DNA of 64,000 nt from Zerene cesonia. Lineage: Eukaryota > Arthropoda > Insecta > Lepidoptera > Pieridae. A model generated the notes under the pieces. It was not told the origin of the DNA and searched no databases. It saw only the letters and a program-made list of their open reading frames with translations. The stretch is from the NCBI RefSeq assembly GCF_012273895.1, contig NC_052102.1, forward strand, positions 1,054,001 through 1,118,000, in the 5' to 3' direction. Shown here piece by piece: positions 1 through 12,675 of the stretch. Each line of letters begins with the position of its first letter. Position 1 is the first letter of the stretch. The position numbers were made by a program, and so were the translations under genes.

Positions 1-146
1 TATTACAAACAACCTGTCGTTGGGATATAAGAGTCGCTAAATTGTATCCATTTTAATATGGCTACAACATTATTGTTTATTTCGTTAAGTCTTCGATAAA
101 ATTGTACATAGAACGAACTTTAATATGAATAATTTGAATTAAAAAA

Positions 147-260
147 GGTTGCCTGGTAGAGATCGCTACCTAGCGATGAGGCCGTCTTTTGCTTACTTTT
201 AATGTTCTGTTCTGTTTTTTTTTATAAGCAATAAAGAGTTTTATTTAATTTCATTTCATT
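147..260 (+). repeat. LINE 3' tail fragment
   Basis: The block begins GGTTGCCTGGTAGAGATCGC, continues through AGCGATGAGGCCGTCTTTTG, and ends in an AATAAAG signal followed by T/A-rich sequence. This layout (GTTGCCTG, AGAGATCGCT, GATAAGGCCGCC, AATAAA) is the 3' end of a non-LTR retrotransposon common in lepidopteran DNA and transcripts. Two further diverged copies lie at 47443-47530 and 53768-53850. Only the 3' untranslated end is present, as expected for 5'-truncated target-primed insertion. The clade is not assigned. Confidence 0.6.
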
Positions 261-537
261 AAAAAGTGAAGTTTATTGGGCCATCCAGTAGTGATCTCTT
301 TCAGACAACCAAGGTAGCAAGAATAACAAAATAAAACGTGCTTTAATTCCGTTAATATATTCGAAAATAAATATACAAAGGCTTAAAATAGCGGTTCAAA
401 CTATAAATATAAAAATGGTTATAGAAAAATTATTCTACAGATTAGAACATGCGTCGGTTTCGATTTGTATCGATTGTTGTGAATTAATTTAATTTGCTTC
501 CTTGAATTTAGTCTTGTAAGGCGTTGTTTACAGTGTA

Positions 538-701
538 TCTATACTAGTACTATAAAGCTGAAGAGTTTGTTTGTTTAAACGCACTAATCTCAGGAACTAC
601 AGGTCCGATTTGAAAAATTCTTTCAATCTAAGATAGCCCATTTATTGAGGAAGGCTATAGGTTATATATGTACCATGGGCGAAGCTGGGGCGGACCGCTG
701 G
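538..701 (+). mobile_element. HelB non-autonomous Helitron-like element
   Basis: The element starts TCTATACTAGTACTATAAAG after a host A and ends GGGGCGGACCGCTGG before a host T, so the end fits CTRR (CTGG in place of CTAG). The body carries the family landmarks GGAACTACAGGTCCGATTTG and CCCATTTATTGAGGAAGGC. At 164 bp it matches the other full HelB copies here (160-165 bp) and is too short to code for a transposase. Confidence 0.7.
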
Positions 702-1906
702 TATTTAATCATCATTGTCATTTCCTATTTTCATTTTTAAAATCCGAATCAATGACGTAAAGTCTTATTTGCTTGATGACTTGATTTTGAATTTTCTAAC
801 TTTTTTTAACTACAGCGCAATCAACACTAAACCAATTAATTAACTATTAACTCTAGACATGAAGAAGCATGATATAAATTTTTTTTTCAGAAAATTTTGT
901 AAATTTGTAAATTTAACTCAAATAAAGTATGAGTGGGATAACAATTTATATAAAAATAAATAAAAACACGGCAAATTCAATCGCTTGCTTTATAAATGAT
1001 ACGCCAAACCTCAGTCGCAATACTCTACGGCACATGTGAGCAAAGGTTTATCTGAATTGAATCGATATATTACGTCTGTCTGTACGACAGATTTATATTA
1101 TTTCGAGCATGGGTGTATTTGCATAACTTTCTAATTGTTATGTAATATATAAACATACTATTTACTTCGTTGTAGAATAAACTACAGCTCCATCTTCATT
1201 GTGAAACTGTTTTGTTAAAGATTCTAATTGATTTTATCGATTGACTTTATCGAGTGATTTGTTTTCTTTTATTAAGGTCACAAATTGAAAGAATTTTTAA
1301 CTATATAATACTCATTACCGATAAATAAACCATATCGTTATGATTCATCTATTTGAGAATAAGTGTGTGCGAAAAATCTTATCTTATCTTTAAAATCTCG
1401 AATTAATTTTTGAGACAGCTTTGTGATTGAAGCAAGTGGCTTATACGTGGCTTCCAAACCACCAAATATTTAAATTTAGTATGAAGGAGTACGTAATGAT
1501 TGTAAAATGCATTTATATGCATTTTTTATATTACACAATACATATTCGTAGTCTACTGTTTTTTACTGTTATTATTTTATAATCTATCTAAATAATTCAA
1601 TAGATCAAATAGCTATTTATATTCAATACTAGTCGTATTCTAGTCACTATTGTGACAATTTTATAATGTCCCAAATTCAAAATATCATTCAAACGATCGA
1701 TTTATATGTTTTAAGTGACGGGTGAAAAGCGAGGTCGCACTTATGATAAAAATTCAAAATTTGCAGTTCATTGCTCCGTTTGCTCAACGCGAATTATCGC
1801 TGGGTTCACAGGTTCAATCATCTATTTTGAATATTTTATTTCACTCCAATATCCTTTCAAATATTTGGATGTAAAGGGTGATGTTTGGATGCGTGGATAA
1901 TAAAGG
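702..1906. other. AT-rich stretch, no gene seen
   Basis: No repeat family recurring in the window and no exon-like signals were recognised. A 61-codon open frame at 1715-1900 has no domain, signal peptide or splice context and is probably chance. Confidence 0.6.
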
Positions 1907-2237
1907 TTTTTTTTTTTCTTTTTTTTTTTTTTATGTCATAGTCGGCAATGGAGCTAGTGTGTGATCATTTGGAGAGGCATAAGGTCAATAGCAGACCTTA
2001 CGCCCCTACAAATGGATTGCCGACTTTATATTGGAAAGGGAAGAAAGGAAGGATTGATGAGAGGAATAATGGAAAGGACTGGATAGGGTAAGGAAAAGGA
2101 TATGGGCCTCCGGCTCCCCCACTCACCGTACGAAACACAATAGCATACTATTATTTCACGCCGGTTTTCTGTGGGGGTGTGGTACTTCCCCGGTGCGAGC
2201 TGGCCCAATTCGTGCCGAAGCGTGCTCGACTACCACA
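1907..2237 (-). mobile_element. RetA poly(A) retroposon, near full length
   Basis: Read on the minus strand it begins TGTGGTAGTCGAGCACGC, contains CACCGGGGAAGTACCACACC, ACCGGCGTGAAATA and GGTGAGTGGGGGAGCCGGAG, and ends CTATGACATAAAAAAA with an A-tract of about 30 (one G). The poly(A) end marks a retroposed RNA copy. No pol III A/B box pair or coding frame was recognised, so it may be a LINE remnant or a SINE-like derivative. Short open frames inside it come from its own sequence and are not genes. Confidence 0.7.
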
Positions 2238-3971
2238 TACAAAATTAGGTAAAGGTAATTATGAGTTTTGTATTTGTACAAAATATATTGTAAAATGGCA
2301 TCGTAATAGATTTATTTAGGCTATCTGTTTTGCGCAGTTTTGTAAACAATAAACGCATATAAATATATTGCTAATTTAAGTTGATTACATCACCGCAAGT
2401 CAAAACAAAATGTTCGACACTCAAATGCTGTACAGGTTTTATGACTAAGAAGTAAGACATGTGACTAAGTAGAAAGTTTGTTTAAAAACATCCCCTGAGT
2501 AACCTAAGCGAAGCAAGTACATGTAAGTCGTTTATTATTGCCACTAGCTCTCCACGCCCGGCTTCTCTCGTCTACATTGCATGTCATCGCGTGAGAGTCG
2601 TTCCGTATACCAATTTATATTCTATCTTCAATTCGTCTGTGTTATTTTTATCGTAAATTTATTTGTTTATTTTAATACTTTATTCAATTATAAATCCACC
2701 ATAAAATACAGAGTCACAGAAAAAAGAAAAATAAATTACCAAAGGCGGCCTTAACGTGTATGGTGATCTCTGTCAAATAACGTTTAAGTAGAGGTAAAAA
2801 AAAAAAAAGATTCTGACAAAAAAATGATAAAGTTTTAAAAAACAATAAATACATAATATATAAAGCTACTAGCATTATGTTGTTATATCTTAAAAAATTA
2901 ACATAGGTAGGTATTTACATCCATTCATCTCGATTTATTTAGTACGATCACAGATAACATAATCCTATAATAGGTACGATTATGCATGTTTTCGGTTCGT
3001 AGAGGAAACCTAAAGCCATTAATTAAAAATAGTTGTGCATTCAGAACACGCTGTATCTAAAATTATCTTTTCCTCTATCTGCATTTTGTGTTTATCCGTG
3101 TTTAAAAAACATAAATGCACTATGTTTTTAGCGAAATTTGCGGAATATTGCGGAATTGGCTTTAATTGATATAATTTGTTCATCTGACATAGATTTGCGT
3201 TTATTTGTATCATAAATGAAATTTTTAATCGTCGAATTTGAGTACAAATTTAGCATAAATATAGTCTATTGTTCGATATACCGTTATATCGGTAAATGCG
3301 TAGATTTTAGTAGCTTTTGCATGTTTATATAAAGTTTATCTTTAGTTGTGAATATATTAAATAAATACAATATCTATACTAATTTATTGTAAGTATATTT
3401 GAATAAAGTACACATTGGATATATAATTTAGCTACGACAAACGATCAGTAGATAAACGGCAGTTTTTCAATATACATATTATGTGTTATTGCGATGCCTG
3501 ACATTGAATTCTATGCTATATCGTATGGAGCGTTTGTGAGTTTTGTAACTTGTAGCACAGAATAATAAGTCTTGCAGGGACTAATCTCGGGATCTACTGA
3601 ATCGTTTTTAAACATTATTTTACGAATAGATAGCGACGTTATCTGTGAGTGTGATAGACTATATTTTCTCTTGTTGGGGCGGAGTCGCGATGAGTGGTGC
3701 TTATAAATGCAATAGTTTGTAATGATACACGAAGGGATGTGATACAGATTTTACTTGAAAACAGCTGATCTGGATACAATTCAGCAGGGATCTTAATAAA
3801 GTTGCAGTTAAATCAAACTCGTTGTTTCAACACTTTTGGAATCACTTATCAACATGCTAAATGAATGTTATGTTTAATATAGAAGTTCCGTTTTCCAAAT
3901 ATTATTTCATCAAATGCCATCAATTGAGTATTACAAAACTATCATTGAGAGCGTCATTAGTAATGTAGAAA
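2238..3971. other. AT-rich stretch, no gene seen
   Basis: Mostly unassigned sequence. About 3575-3690 (GACTAATCTCGGGATCTACTG, then TTGGGGCGGAGTCGCG) looks like a decayed Helitron related to HelB, but the ends cannot be fixed. A small GC-richer patch lies at 2545-2610. Confidence 0.5.
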
Positions 3972-4278
3972 ATTCTGTCAAGTGCGAGTCGGACTCGTGA
4001 CACTGACGATTCTGTAGAAATAAGTTAAAGAGCAACTGCACAAAAATGGGTCACCCATCCAATTCATGAGCGTCCCAAACGTTGCTTAACCTAATTTTAT
4101 TCTTTTTTTTTGTTATAGCGACAAAGAAATATATCATCTCTGAAATTTTAAACTGCTTAACTGATACATTTCAAAATATGTCTGTTGGCTACACAAACAG
4201 ACAAACATACAGACAGACAAACAGAGAAGTGGAGTCTTACAGGGTCCGGTGGGTGCGGACTCCAAAACGAAGTAACTA
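3972..4278 (+). mobile_element. MITE carrying a GTCY-type microsatellite
   Basis: It starts GTCAAGTGCGAGTCGGACTC, has the internal block GGGTCACCCATCCAATTCAT followed by AACGTTGCTTAACC, then a (CAGA)/(CAAA)-rich microsatellite at 4197-4226, then GTCTTACAGGGTCCG. This order matches the lepidopteran MITE class that carries hitchhiking (GTCY)n repeats. The terminal GGTACGGAACCCT motif has decayed. The partial copy at 47090-47232 preserves that end better. Confidence 0.6.
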
Positions 4279-5420
4279 ATCTCGACTTTATCGTTATAAT
4301 GCATTTGAATCTCATCAATTTCGTAATATTACTGAACGGTACACGTTCGCGTGTGTGTGCGTGTTTTATTGCTTTGTATATGTTTATCTAAATATTAGTG
4401 CCATTGTGGGTAATTTACAATTTTAATAGCTATCAGAGTTAGATTTTGAATACTTACTTGTATTTTTAAATTATATTGCTATGAGAAACGGTTTTTGATA
4501 GGCGATGACGATGGTGTGACACTATTGAAGTAATATAATGGATAATGTGTGGATATAAAGATAGACGTTGTTATAAATTTAAATTCTTATAATATTTATT
4601 TGCAAGAATGCAGTAATCGCACTAATATTATAAATGTGAAAGTTTGTTTGTTTGAAATTACTGCGTGGGTTTTGTTGAAATTCCGTATATAGACTGATAT
4701 AATTCCGTATATATAATGATATCAACTGATATCCCGATACATGATATTACATAATTGATACGACGTCCGTCATATAAAACAATCATTTGTTATGTATTAA
4801 TAAGGAAACAATTCCAATAAATAAAGCAACGATCATAAAGGTCAAAAGAATTAAAGACAAAATTAGCGTTATCACAGCCAGCGCAATTTTTTGCAACTAA
4901 AGCTACAATAACACACGCGACAAAAAAGTCGCAGCGTGCACGTGCACTACGGTATACGCATTCACGTAACGACTGCAGGGACGTGATTTATCGCTGCGAC
5001 CCGTTGTGAATCTGTGGACTTGTGGAGCACCATCGTTATGGATTGCGCATTCAATGCCCGAGGGCTGAGTGTGCTAGCGAAATAGTTCAAGGAAATATGA
5101 TACGGGGGACTGTGTTTGCGTTTTCATTTTGAATGATGGGCTGTGGAGTGTTGAACTGGCTTATTTGTTTACTGGTTTACTTTACTAACACATTGCATAA
5201 TGACTATATTGAAAATAAAGGAAATCTTAGCTTTATTCAATTTTATAATATACGTTATTTTACACGTCGTTACATTCATTGGGTTAGATATTAAATTATA
5301 TTTCTTATAACAATATTAATAGTCTATATTTATTATTAACTATAAATCACTCACTGAACTCTGACACAAAATGTTTTCCTAAGAAATCACACAGTTCTTT
5401 TATCACTTCTATATAAGTTT
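4279..5420. other. Mixed stretch: Helitron 5' fragment and GC-elevated block
   Basis: No gene seen. At 4619-4710 there is a Helitron-type 5' end (ACTAATATTATAAATGTGAAAG). At 4911-5100 lies a repeat-free, GC-elevated block with a 9-bp inverted repeat, GTCGCAGCG at 4928-4936 and CGCTGCGAC at 4992-5000. That block may be regulatory but cannot be proved so here. Confidence 0.5.
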
Positions 5421-5535
5421 GCCAACCCGCACTTGGCCAGCGTGGTAGATTATGGCCTGAACCCTCATAGGAGGCCTGTGTCCCAACAGTGGGAACATAT
5501 GTGGGCTGTTGATGATGATGATGATGATGATGATA
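5421..5535 (+). repeat. Retroelement 3' end with (GAT)n tail
   Basis: GCCAACCCGCACTTGGCCAG, then GTGTCCCAACAGTGGGAAC, run into a (GAT)n microsatellite at 5512-5534. This 3' block is shared by lepidopteran SINEs and RTE-like LINEs and primes on a short simple repeat instead of poly(A). An inverted copy lies at 32970-33078. Only the 3' part is present. Confidence 0.6.
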
Positions 5536-6023
5536 TAAGTTTAATAAATAACATATGACAGTTCGAGAACAAGCAAGGGTTCAAATACAGTGTCCTTACA
5601 ATGAATCCTCATTCCACCCTCACGCTCGCTATTTTTCTTGTAAAAAAAACGTAATACAAAAGTAATCCATTTTACACGATTCACTATACAGTGCTAGTTT
5701 CGTAGCATTCGGACCCTTATCCCTATGGAATAATGGTTAAATTCGCGTACACTTGATTTGAAAAGATTAACGTAGTTTAAGAAAGTGTAGTTACAGAAAA
5801 AAATTTCTCACTTTTTTATCCAATGGTATGGTCAATAAACTTAATGCGCTAAGTTATTGTTAGTGGAATAAAACCTGCACTTATTCATAAATACTTCTGC
5901 AATAAATATTTACAATATTGTTTTGTCTGTGTCAGGTTTTATTAGCAAATGCAAGTTTTGAATGCACTATAATGAATCTTATCCGTTGAGTTCAAATATC
6001 GCAACAAAGTCGTTTATGTTACA
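5536..6023. other. AT-rich stretch, no gene seen
   Basis: No recognised repeat or exon signal. The sequence is low in GC except for a short patch near 5615-5635. Confidence 0.5.
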
Positions 6024-6188
6024 CTAGTGGTTCGCCTCGGCTTCGCCCGTCGTCGCCGCTACATATATAGGCTATAGCCTTCCTCAATTAATGGGCTATG
6101 GGAATTTTTCTAATCGGACCAGTAGTTCCTGAGATTAGCGCGTTCAAACAAACAAACAAACTTTTCAGTTTTATGATATTAGTATAGA
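6024..6188 (-). mobile_element. HelB Helitron-like element
   Basis: On the minus strand it runs from TCTATACTAATATC to a CTAG at 6024-6027 followed by host T. Family blocks GGAACTACTGGTCCGATTAG and TTGAGGAAGGCTATAGCC are clear. A small insertion (GTCGTCGCCG region) sits where other copies read GTGGTACATA. Length 165 bp, non-coding. Confidence 0.75.
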
Positions 6189-6250
6189 TTTCGAATTTCC
6201 ACCCTAAACCAGAATTTTTGCGCAAAAACACATACTCTTTAAGTAGGACA

Positions 6251-6456
6251 TATTCATCATTATCATCATCAGCCCATGTCACATCTCGTCGAACTTCTTG
6301 ATTCTTCGACATGTCGGCTTCCTCACGAGGTTTTCCTTCACCGTTTCGAGCAGCAGTGATGTTCCACATGCGCAAATAAATTGAAAAATCTATTAATTTC
6401 CTGAACCTCTGACTTATCAATTTTAAGTCCGAGGTCCTCACCACTAAGCTATTTTC
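6251..6456 (-). mobile_element. Degraded SINE with GATG-type tail
   Basis: Minus-strand order: an A-box-like segment (TAGCTTAGTGGTGAGG), GGTGAAGGAAAACCTCGTGA, GATGTGACATGGGCTGATGA, then a (GATGAT)-type tail. The GTGAAGGAAAA-C-GTGAGGAA block followed by a GAT tail is a standard lepidopteran SINE layout. The B box has decayed. An open frame of 118 codons across 6088-6444 on the same strand includes this SINE and the HelB element and is not a gene. Confidence 0.5.
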
Positions 6457-8790
6457 TTTTCATACATAACTATTAAACTGTAAAAATAAGAACCCAACTT
6501 GAAACAGAACTAAAATTTTGTTATCAATTATTAGAAATGTTAATTTATCAGCTTTTGGTTTCCAATATCTGTATGGTTCAAATGCACTAAATCCGTTCAG
6601 CTGATAGACATTTTATATCCTATTTCAACATACTAATTTCTATTCGGAGTTTACAGCTCTTTCGTCAAGTTAGTGAGTCTTATCCGTAAGGAGTTCTTCC
6701 TTTGGGGACAAGACTTGCTCCTTCCTTATCCTCTTTAAAAAACTTTCTTTACAATAATTTCCTGTTAACTGCCTTTAACTCGGAAAAGTTTTAGTAGTAT
6801 ATTGATAAACAGATGTCTAATTTTTTTCCTTTTTTAAGACACTGCCATACATTGGACGTAATTAAATTAAATGGGTCTCAAATCACAAAAAATATATGCA
6901 TCGATATCGTCAGTGAGCTAAATACCAACGCTCAACGCAATATGCGTTGAACGTTCGTATTTATTCGGGCTTAATAAAAACAAGTGTAAGATCTACCTGC
7001 ATATAATACATGTAACATCCACCGCGAGCGAACGTGCTTGATACGACTTGTGGTTCCGTAGGAATCGTTGTAGTAAACATTTTTTTATTAATTTTGCGTT
7101 GGTTATGCAAGAAGATCAACAATACTGGCCCGAATTTAAAGATTTACTCACATTTATTTAGATTCAGTAATAAGCTCCATTTATTAGATTACCATACAGA
7201 CTAATTTCAATTACACTAAGTACAATAAATTATTTGGCATTTCGTCTCCCTATTGCATAAATTTCCGGACTTTCAGTTTAAGTAGTTAATATATTTAAGA
7301 AATATAAACCGTCCGACTTTAAGGCATCGTATCAACAATATTCGGACTTGTTTCCGAAATAAATCAAATCGTGGGTGGTCTTAGACCATTGTTTAGAAAT
7401 TAAATGCTTTTAACGGATTCTAAAGGCGATTTTTTGGGTAATTGTATTATTTATCTCGTCATTTCGAACCCTTACAGCAAGCGTCTCCCCGTGACCACGA
7501 TTGCTGCAGAATGCTATAATAGTAGCGTGAAATAAAACACAAATAGTATGCACATTATGTATAAGTCTCAACTAGAGATTTACATCTACACATACTACAT
7601 CTTTGAAACAAGGAACCCTAAATGTACCCCAATACATTGCAATACGGATATAATTGGGGTAAATATAAGATTGGCAGCGACGTCCTAAACAAACACACGC
7701 ACGACGCACACTTGTGTGCATATTGTTACAATTTTTTGTCACGTCTCATTGTTAATTCCGTCGGATATCATAAAAACTAGTGTTAAATGATAAAATTGTA
7801 CCCGAGTAAATAACGTGTAAGGTACCCGCCAATGTGAATTTGTTGGGGGACATATGGACGGTTCGGGAATACCTAGCATTGAAAGGAATTTAGATCAAAA
7901 ACGTTAGAATATTGCGAATATATCATTTGCCAAACGAACAGTCTCAAAATTGTGTTAATTTTCTTTCCAGATATGTTAGGAAACATGTCCCACCAATTTT
8001 ATAAGCACATGCTCCCAACATAACCATCTCAGCAATGTCTTATCTTAAACTCTTCTCCAAAATGCATCCATAGCACTAACCAGCTCAACCATAACCTGTA
8101 TATTTAAGACAATTCCGCATTCCCAAGTGCAAATAAGTGTCGCATATCTCAATCAGCAGTGCACAGCGCTCGAGTTGAGAGCGACCCAGTTCCGCAAAGA
8201 ACTTATATTCGCCCACTGTACAATAGAAATAGAAATGAACATGTCTTTGTGCCTTGCACTCGACGCTGACGGGTCGAGATTTCATATTTCTTTACGTGGC
8301 CATGAGATTTGATCGTGCTGGCATGTAAGCCTATGTTTTAGGATGCAGTTTTGTTGGAGCAAGACGCTGGAGGTGAGATTTTCCATGATAATGATAAGGT
8401 AAGAAACTGCTAGTTGGTCAGGTAGTTTCTTCTTTTTCATAAGAGCTGGTGACTGATCTGCTGGGTTGTCTATAAGTAAGCGACCATTACTATCCATAAA
8501 TATTTGTAGAGGTTTTACAAATGCGAACCAGCTTATTAAAATAAAAGTGAACCTAAAAGTTAGAATCAAGAAATATTTGAATCTCATAGAAAAGAGTGAC
8601 GCAAGGGCAGATTAATTGTGAGAGATAAAAGATGTGATCAAGTGGTAATAGGACAAGAAAATTCACAGAACTTGGAGACGTCAAGTCTACTACTCTGTTT
8701 CCGGATATATTATAAAAGGCTCTCCCGTTTACTCCCGTAAGACAAGGTTCAGGTCATGATATCGAAACCTTGAAACCGTCATAAAATATG
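6457..8790. other. Long stretch without gene
   Basis: No repeat family of this window is recognised. A small perfect hairpin (TCAACGC, 5-nt loop, GCGTTGA) occurs in 6930-6952. A good acceptor-like TTCTTTCCAG ends at 7971 but is followed by only 17 open codons and no donor. The segment 8090-8320 is open on both strands for about 60 codons without recognisable content. Confidence 0.5.
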
Positions 8791-9035
8791 CTTTTTTTAT
8801 GGCACTGTGGCAATGGTGGGTCGCTTGATGGTAAGCGCTACCACCGCCCATGAACATTTGTAGAGGCGTAAAGTCAATTACAGACCCTACGCCTCTACAA
8901 ATGGATTGCCTACTTTAATTTGGAAAGGAATTAAGAAAGGATTGGCGATAGGAATAAAGGAAAGGACTGGGAAGGGGAAAAAAAGGATATGGGCCTCCGG
9001 CTCCCCCACTCACCGAACGAAACAGCAGAATGCTA
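8791..9035 (-). mobile_element. RetA retroposon, 5'-truncated
   Basis: The minus strand reads GGTGAGTGGGGGAGCCGGAG, then the pyrimidine-rich middle (CCAGTCC, CCAATCC), the imperfect internal inverted repeat around GTAGAGGCGTA and ACGCCTCTAC, then GGGCGGTGGTAGCGCTTACC, and ends in seven A. The 5' third with CACCGGGGAAGTACC is missing, as expected for 5' truncation on insertion. Confidence 0.7.
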
Positions 9036-12000
9036 ATGTAAAGTAATACAAAATTTTTTTTTGAAAATCAGGCTCTACTTGGATTCTCTTGAACAGAATA
9101 TCCAGAGATAGCATTCAAAATGCTATGGACTTTTCTAAGTAGAGCAATTCATTTCTTCACGCAAAAATTTTCAGTCAAAATTCAATAAAGCATCTCCCTA
9201 GCAACAAATTCTGGAAGTGATTCCTTCACATATATTATACAATGACCTGTGTTTGAATCGCAAATACAGTTGGCCGAGGCTTGAGGTAAACGCACGGGAA
9301 GTTACAATGGACATACAGTTTAAATTTACACAGATAAATAATAAGTACTTGGTATTAATAATAAGTATTACAAATAATACTCGCATGTCGCATTGGTAAC
9401 GATGTTTGTCGTTTGAAATTTTAAATCTTGTTTATAAATCAACATAATGATATATTTTTCGAAAAGGTCACTGACTTCCATATAATTGATGCGTTATTTA
9501 TATTATTGACCATTTCTGTTGATTTGAGATTAAAAAATTCAATGCACATTATAAATTAATAGCAGTATAAATGATTTTAGCAAACACAGGCACAGCGTCA
9601 TCTGATCTTAAATTTTAAAGTTGTATTCCAAAAGATAATATGCAAGAAAAAACTAGTATTTTAGATATGATTTTGTTACACATCGCACCCAATGTCTCTG
9701 CTTATTGAGTCAGGGCAAACAAATTTCTATTCCTGTAACTTATACATTTAATAACTGGTTTAGAAATGAACCGATTCGTAGCCCCAATCCCTTTTTTAAT
9801 TTTCAATAACATACAACTTATATTTGTAGTTCCTTATGTAATCTTAAGTATCTTAAAAATATCACATTAGGTGGCTCCCTCATTAATATACACGCGATAA
9901 TGTTCGATCAGATCAAAGATTATTTTTAATAAACTATATGAATATGAGATTTAAGCATAAATATTAATTAAACAGTACAATAATAAGATCAAAGCAGCGG
10001 TGCAATCCTTTGTGCAATCTCAATGCATTCCCAACCTCAGAAGCTTCAATCGAGCGAAATCGCTCAGAAAATCCCGCCTTAGACCTTAGCAACGCGTTAG
10101 ACACTGTTCACTGGCTCTAGACCAGTGTTTGGTTTCATTAGAGTTTGTTTTTATAAGCACAGGCACTGTCTAGATGACTACACGATTTAGGATTATGAAC
10201 TTTACATTGTATTGACTATTGGACCCCGCGGTTTCCTCCACATTAATTTGTAGAAAGAATACTACTAGTATGTACTAGTATTTCATATTATTTTTGTTAG
10301 AATTGTGTACGTTTAAATCGGGAATTAGGTTGGAAAAGATTTGAAGATATGTACAAGTCAAATGAGTACTACTTCATAAGTCTTATTAAACGGATTATCT
10401 GATATTTGGTATGCACATACATTCGTCTTGATCATTACGAGGCAAATTGTATAAGGATAAAACGTGGGCAGGCTGTGGCCAGAGGTGGAACATATCTTGT
10501 AGCATATGATAAGGTAAAGGGTATTATACACTTTTTACCCGAATGACCGAAGGGATGTATATGCATTTCTTTGGCATCCTTTACAGCTCAAATTGCTGGA
10601 CGGATTTTAACATACGATGTGTCGATGTGATAAAAGCGAAATAAGTTAACAAAATTGTACTCGAAAATTAAAATAAGGGGTTGCATTTGATTTTCGTTCT
10701 TGCTTTTTTGCTCTTGCAATATGGGTATAAAATGAAAGATTAAAACAGACATTGAAAATATAACTAAAAGGCAGCAGCAGTCAGTTTTTTTTTTTCATAA
10801 TAATGTTTCTTTAAAAATCAACGATTTCCTCGCTAAGACTTTTTATAATTCAGGCTAAGCACTATGGTATTTACCGCTCTATTATTTGTGTTTCCTTTGC
10901 AGACCGGCTTTTTAAGACTAAACTTACGCTTGAGTGTTATCTTAATAAATGACTTTGTAATCCTGATTTTCTTCACTAGAACCTCATCACTTCATGACCA
11001 AAATGAAATGTTTCCCTAATTGCTATTTAAGCAAAACTGTTTTAAAATACATATCATGACGTCCAATGACTTGCATTCATTGACGATATAATTCGTTAAA
11101 TACTCGTATTATTTATTTTTTAAGTATTTGCCTAATAACTGCGTGCATAGCTATTTTTCTGTTTAGAACTTTTTAGAACTTTCTAGAATAGGAAACTTAT
11201 CTTACAATTATTCGTCTATTATAAGGATAATATTATGAGCAGTTCTCCATTATTTCACGTGACGTCATCTTTCATTCACGTATTTTATTGTGAGAATTTT
11301 CCTCCTACGAAGAAAGCTTATAATCATCCATCGAACCGTGCTTACGGAAAAACGTATTTATGTCAACACGAAACGGCATATAATTGTGTAATACTATAAG
11401 CTACTTACGACGATATTAAATAATGAAATAGTTGTGAATATTCTCGGTAGTCGAGACAAGATTTCGATCCAGTAAAGTATGAGTAAGTGAAAGTTTGGTT
11501 AATTTTATATGAATCATGTGAACTTGATGATTTCTGAGTTAAAATGAGGTTTTTGAAGTGAAAACTTCTTTAGGCGCGTTGAGCGTTTTGGTAGAGGGTA
11601 AAATCCTCGGTTCGCGTCACCGACATGCTAATGATAATTTTTTCAACCACTTTGTATTTATATTTTGTTCATGAGTTGTTTAACCCATCATATGTAACTA
11701 ATAAATAAAACATAAAAAATTTCATGTAATTTTAGCATATAGTTTAAATACTCTCAACTTAATAGTTCCGTTTTCACTTCTATCGGCAGTCCCACGACTG
11801 CTACTGTTTTTTTTTTAATTTCAGAGTTAAAGCGATGTTATTAATATGTCATTTTTATATTTTTTATTTATTTTTGTATGACGCGTTGAAGTTGTGCAAA
11901 TCGTCCAAGAGTTTAATAATTTATTCAACATATTTGAAGAATTATTCGTGAATGTGACTGAATCTTATCAGTTACAGCGTGAATGGATAAGAATGTTAAT

Positions 12001-12675
12001 TATACATAGTAAATTATGGATGAATAATATGTTATTTTAAATAAAAACGTAAAATCGATTTAATTTCATAAACGATCACCCAAAAACAACTCAAACATTT
12101 ACAAGCGTGTTATAACCCAGTTTATTTAGCTTTAAAACAAAATGACCCGTCGGTACCCTCTTCAAACACTATTGCTCTTAATCGCTCGATTTAGTTTATA
12201 CTTAGACAAGGAACGCCATATGTAAATGCATCGGGTCCTTCCAAGAACGCGCCATCTTGCTGCCTAATTATTTTTAATTGCCGCGAGCACAGACTCGTAC
12301 GGCCTTCGAAATTTAAACATTTAAATTTTTTTGCGTCTAGTCGTGTGTTGCCAGTATGAAAGTATGTATTCATACTTGAACTTTTTGCTTTGTTTTATTT
12401 GAGAACATGTGGGCTAACGAATAATAAAGCAAAGAGTAGTTGCATATTACATTAGGCATTAGCAAAGTTTACGGATTTTTTTTCAACATTTGTTTTTGAG
12501 GAAATTTTGCTTAATTACTATATTCAAATGCTTTATTACTATTATTAAGAAGAAATAAAAAAATAAAATAAAAACAAATTGCTACAACACTAAAACCGGT
12601 TCTCGTTACTTTTAAAAATGTTCAATTTTATTAACTATACGTCGTAATTATTTTTTACATCATTGAAAATTTATT
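9036..12675. other. Long stretch without gene
   Basis: About 10505-10640 (ACCCGAATGACCGAAGGGAT, then GCTGGACGGATTTTAACA) looks like a decayed transposon fragment. A strong-looking acceptor (GTTTCCTTTGCAG, ending near 10903) has no matching donor. At 12130-12330 is a GC-elevated, repeat-free block. The rest is unassigned AT-rich DNA running up to the first gap. Confidence 0.45.

Noticed and set aside
6088..6444. 118-codon minus-strand open frame
   Set aside because: It crosses a HelB Helitron and a decayed SINE, whose sequences recur elsewhere as non-coding repeats.
7962..8030. Acceptor-like TTCTTTCCAG followed by an open frame
   Set aside because: Only 17 codons before a stop, no donor, and no nearby polyadenylation signal to support a last exon.
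10889..11020. Strong acceptor GTTTCCTTTGCAG with a 38-codon open frame
   Set aside because: The predicted peptide is low-complexity and hydrophobic, with no donor or matching polyadenylation signal. AT-rich introns give such acceptors by chance.
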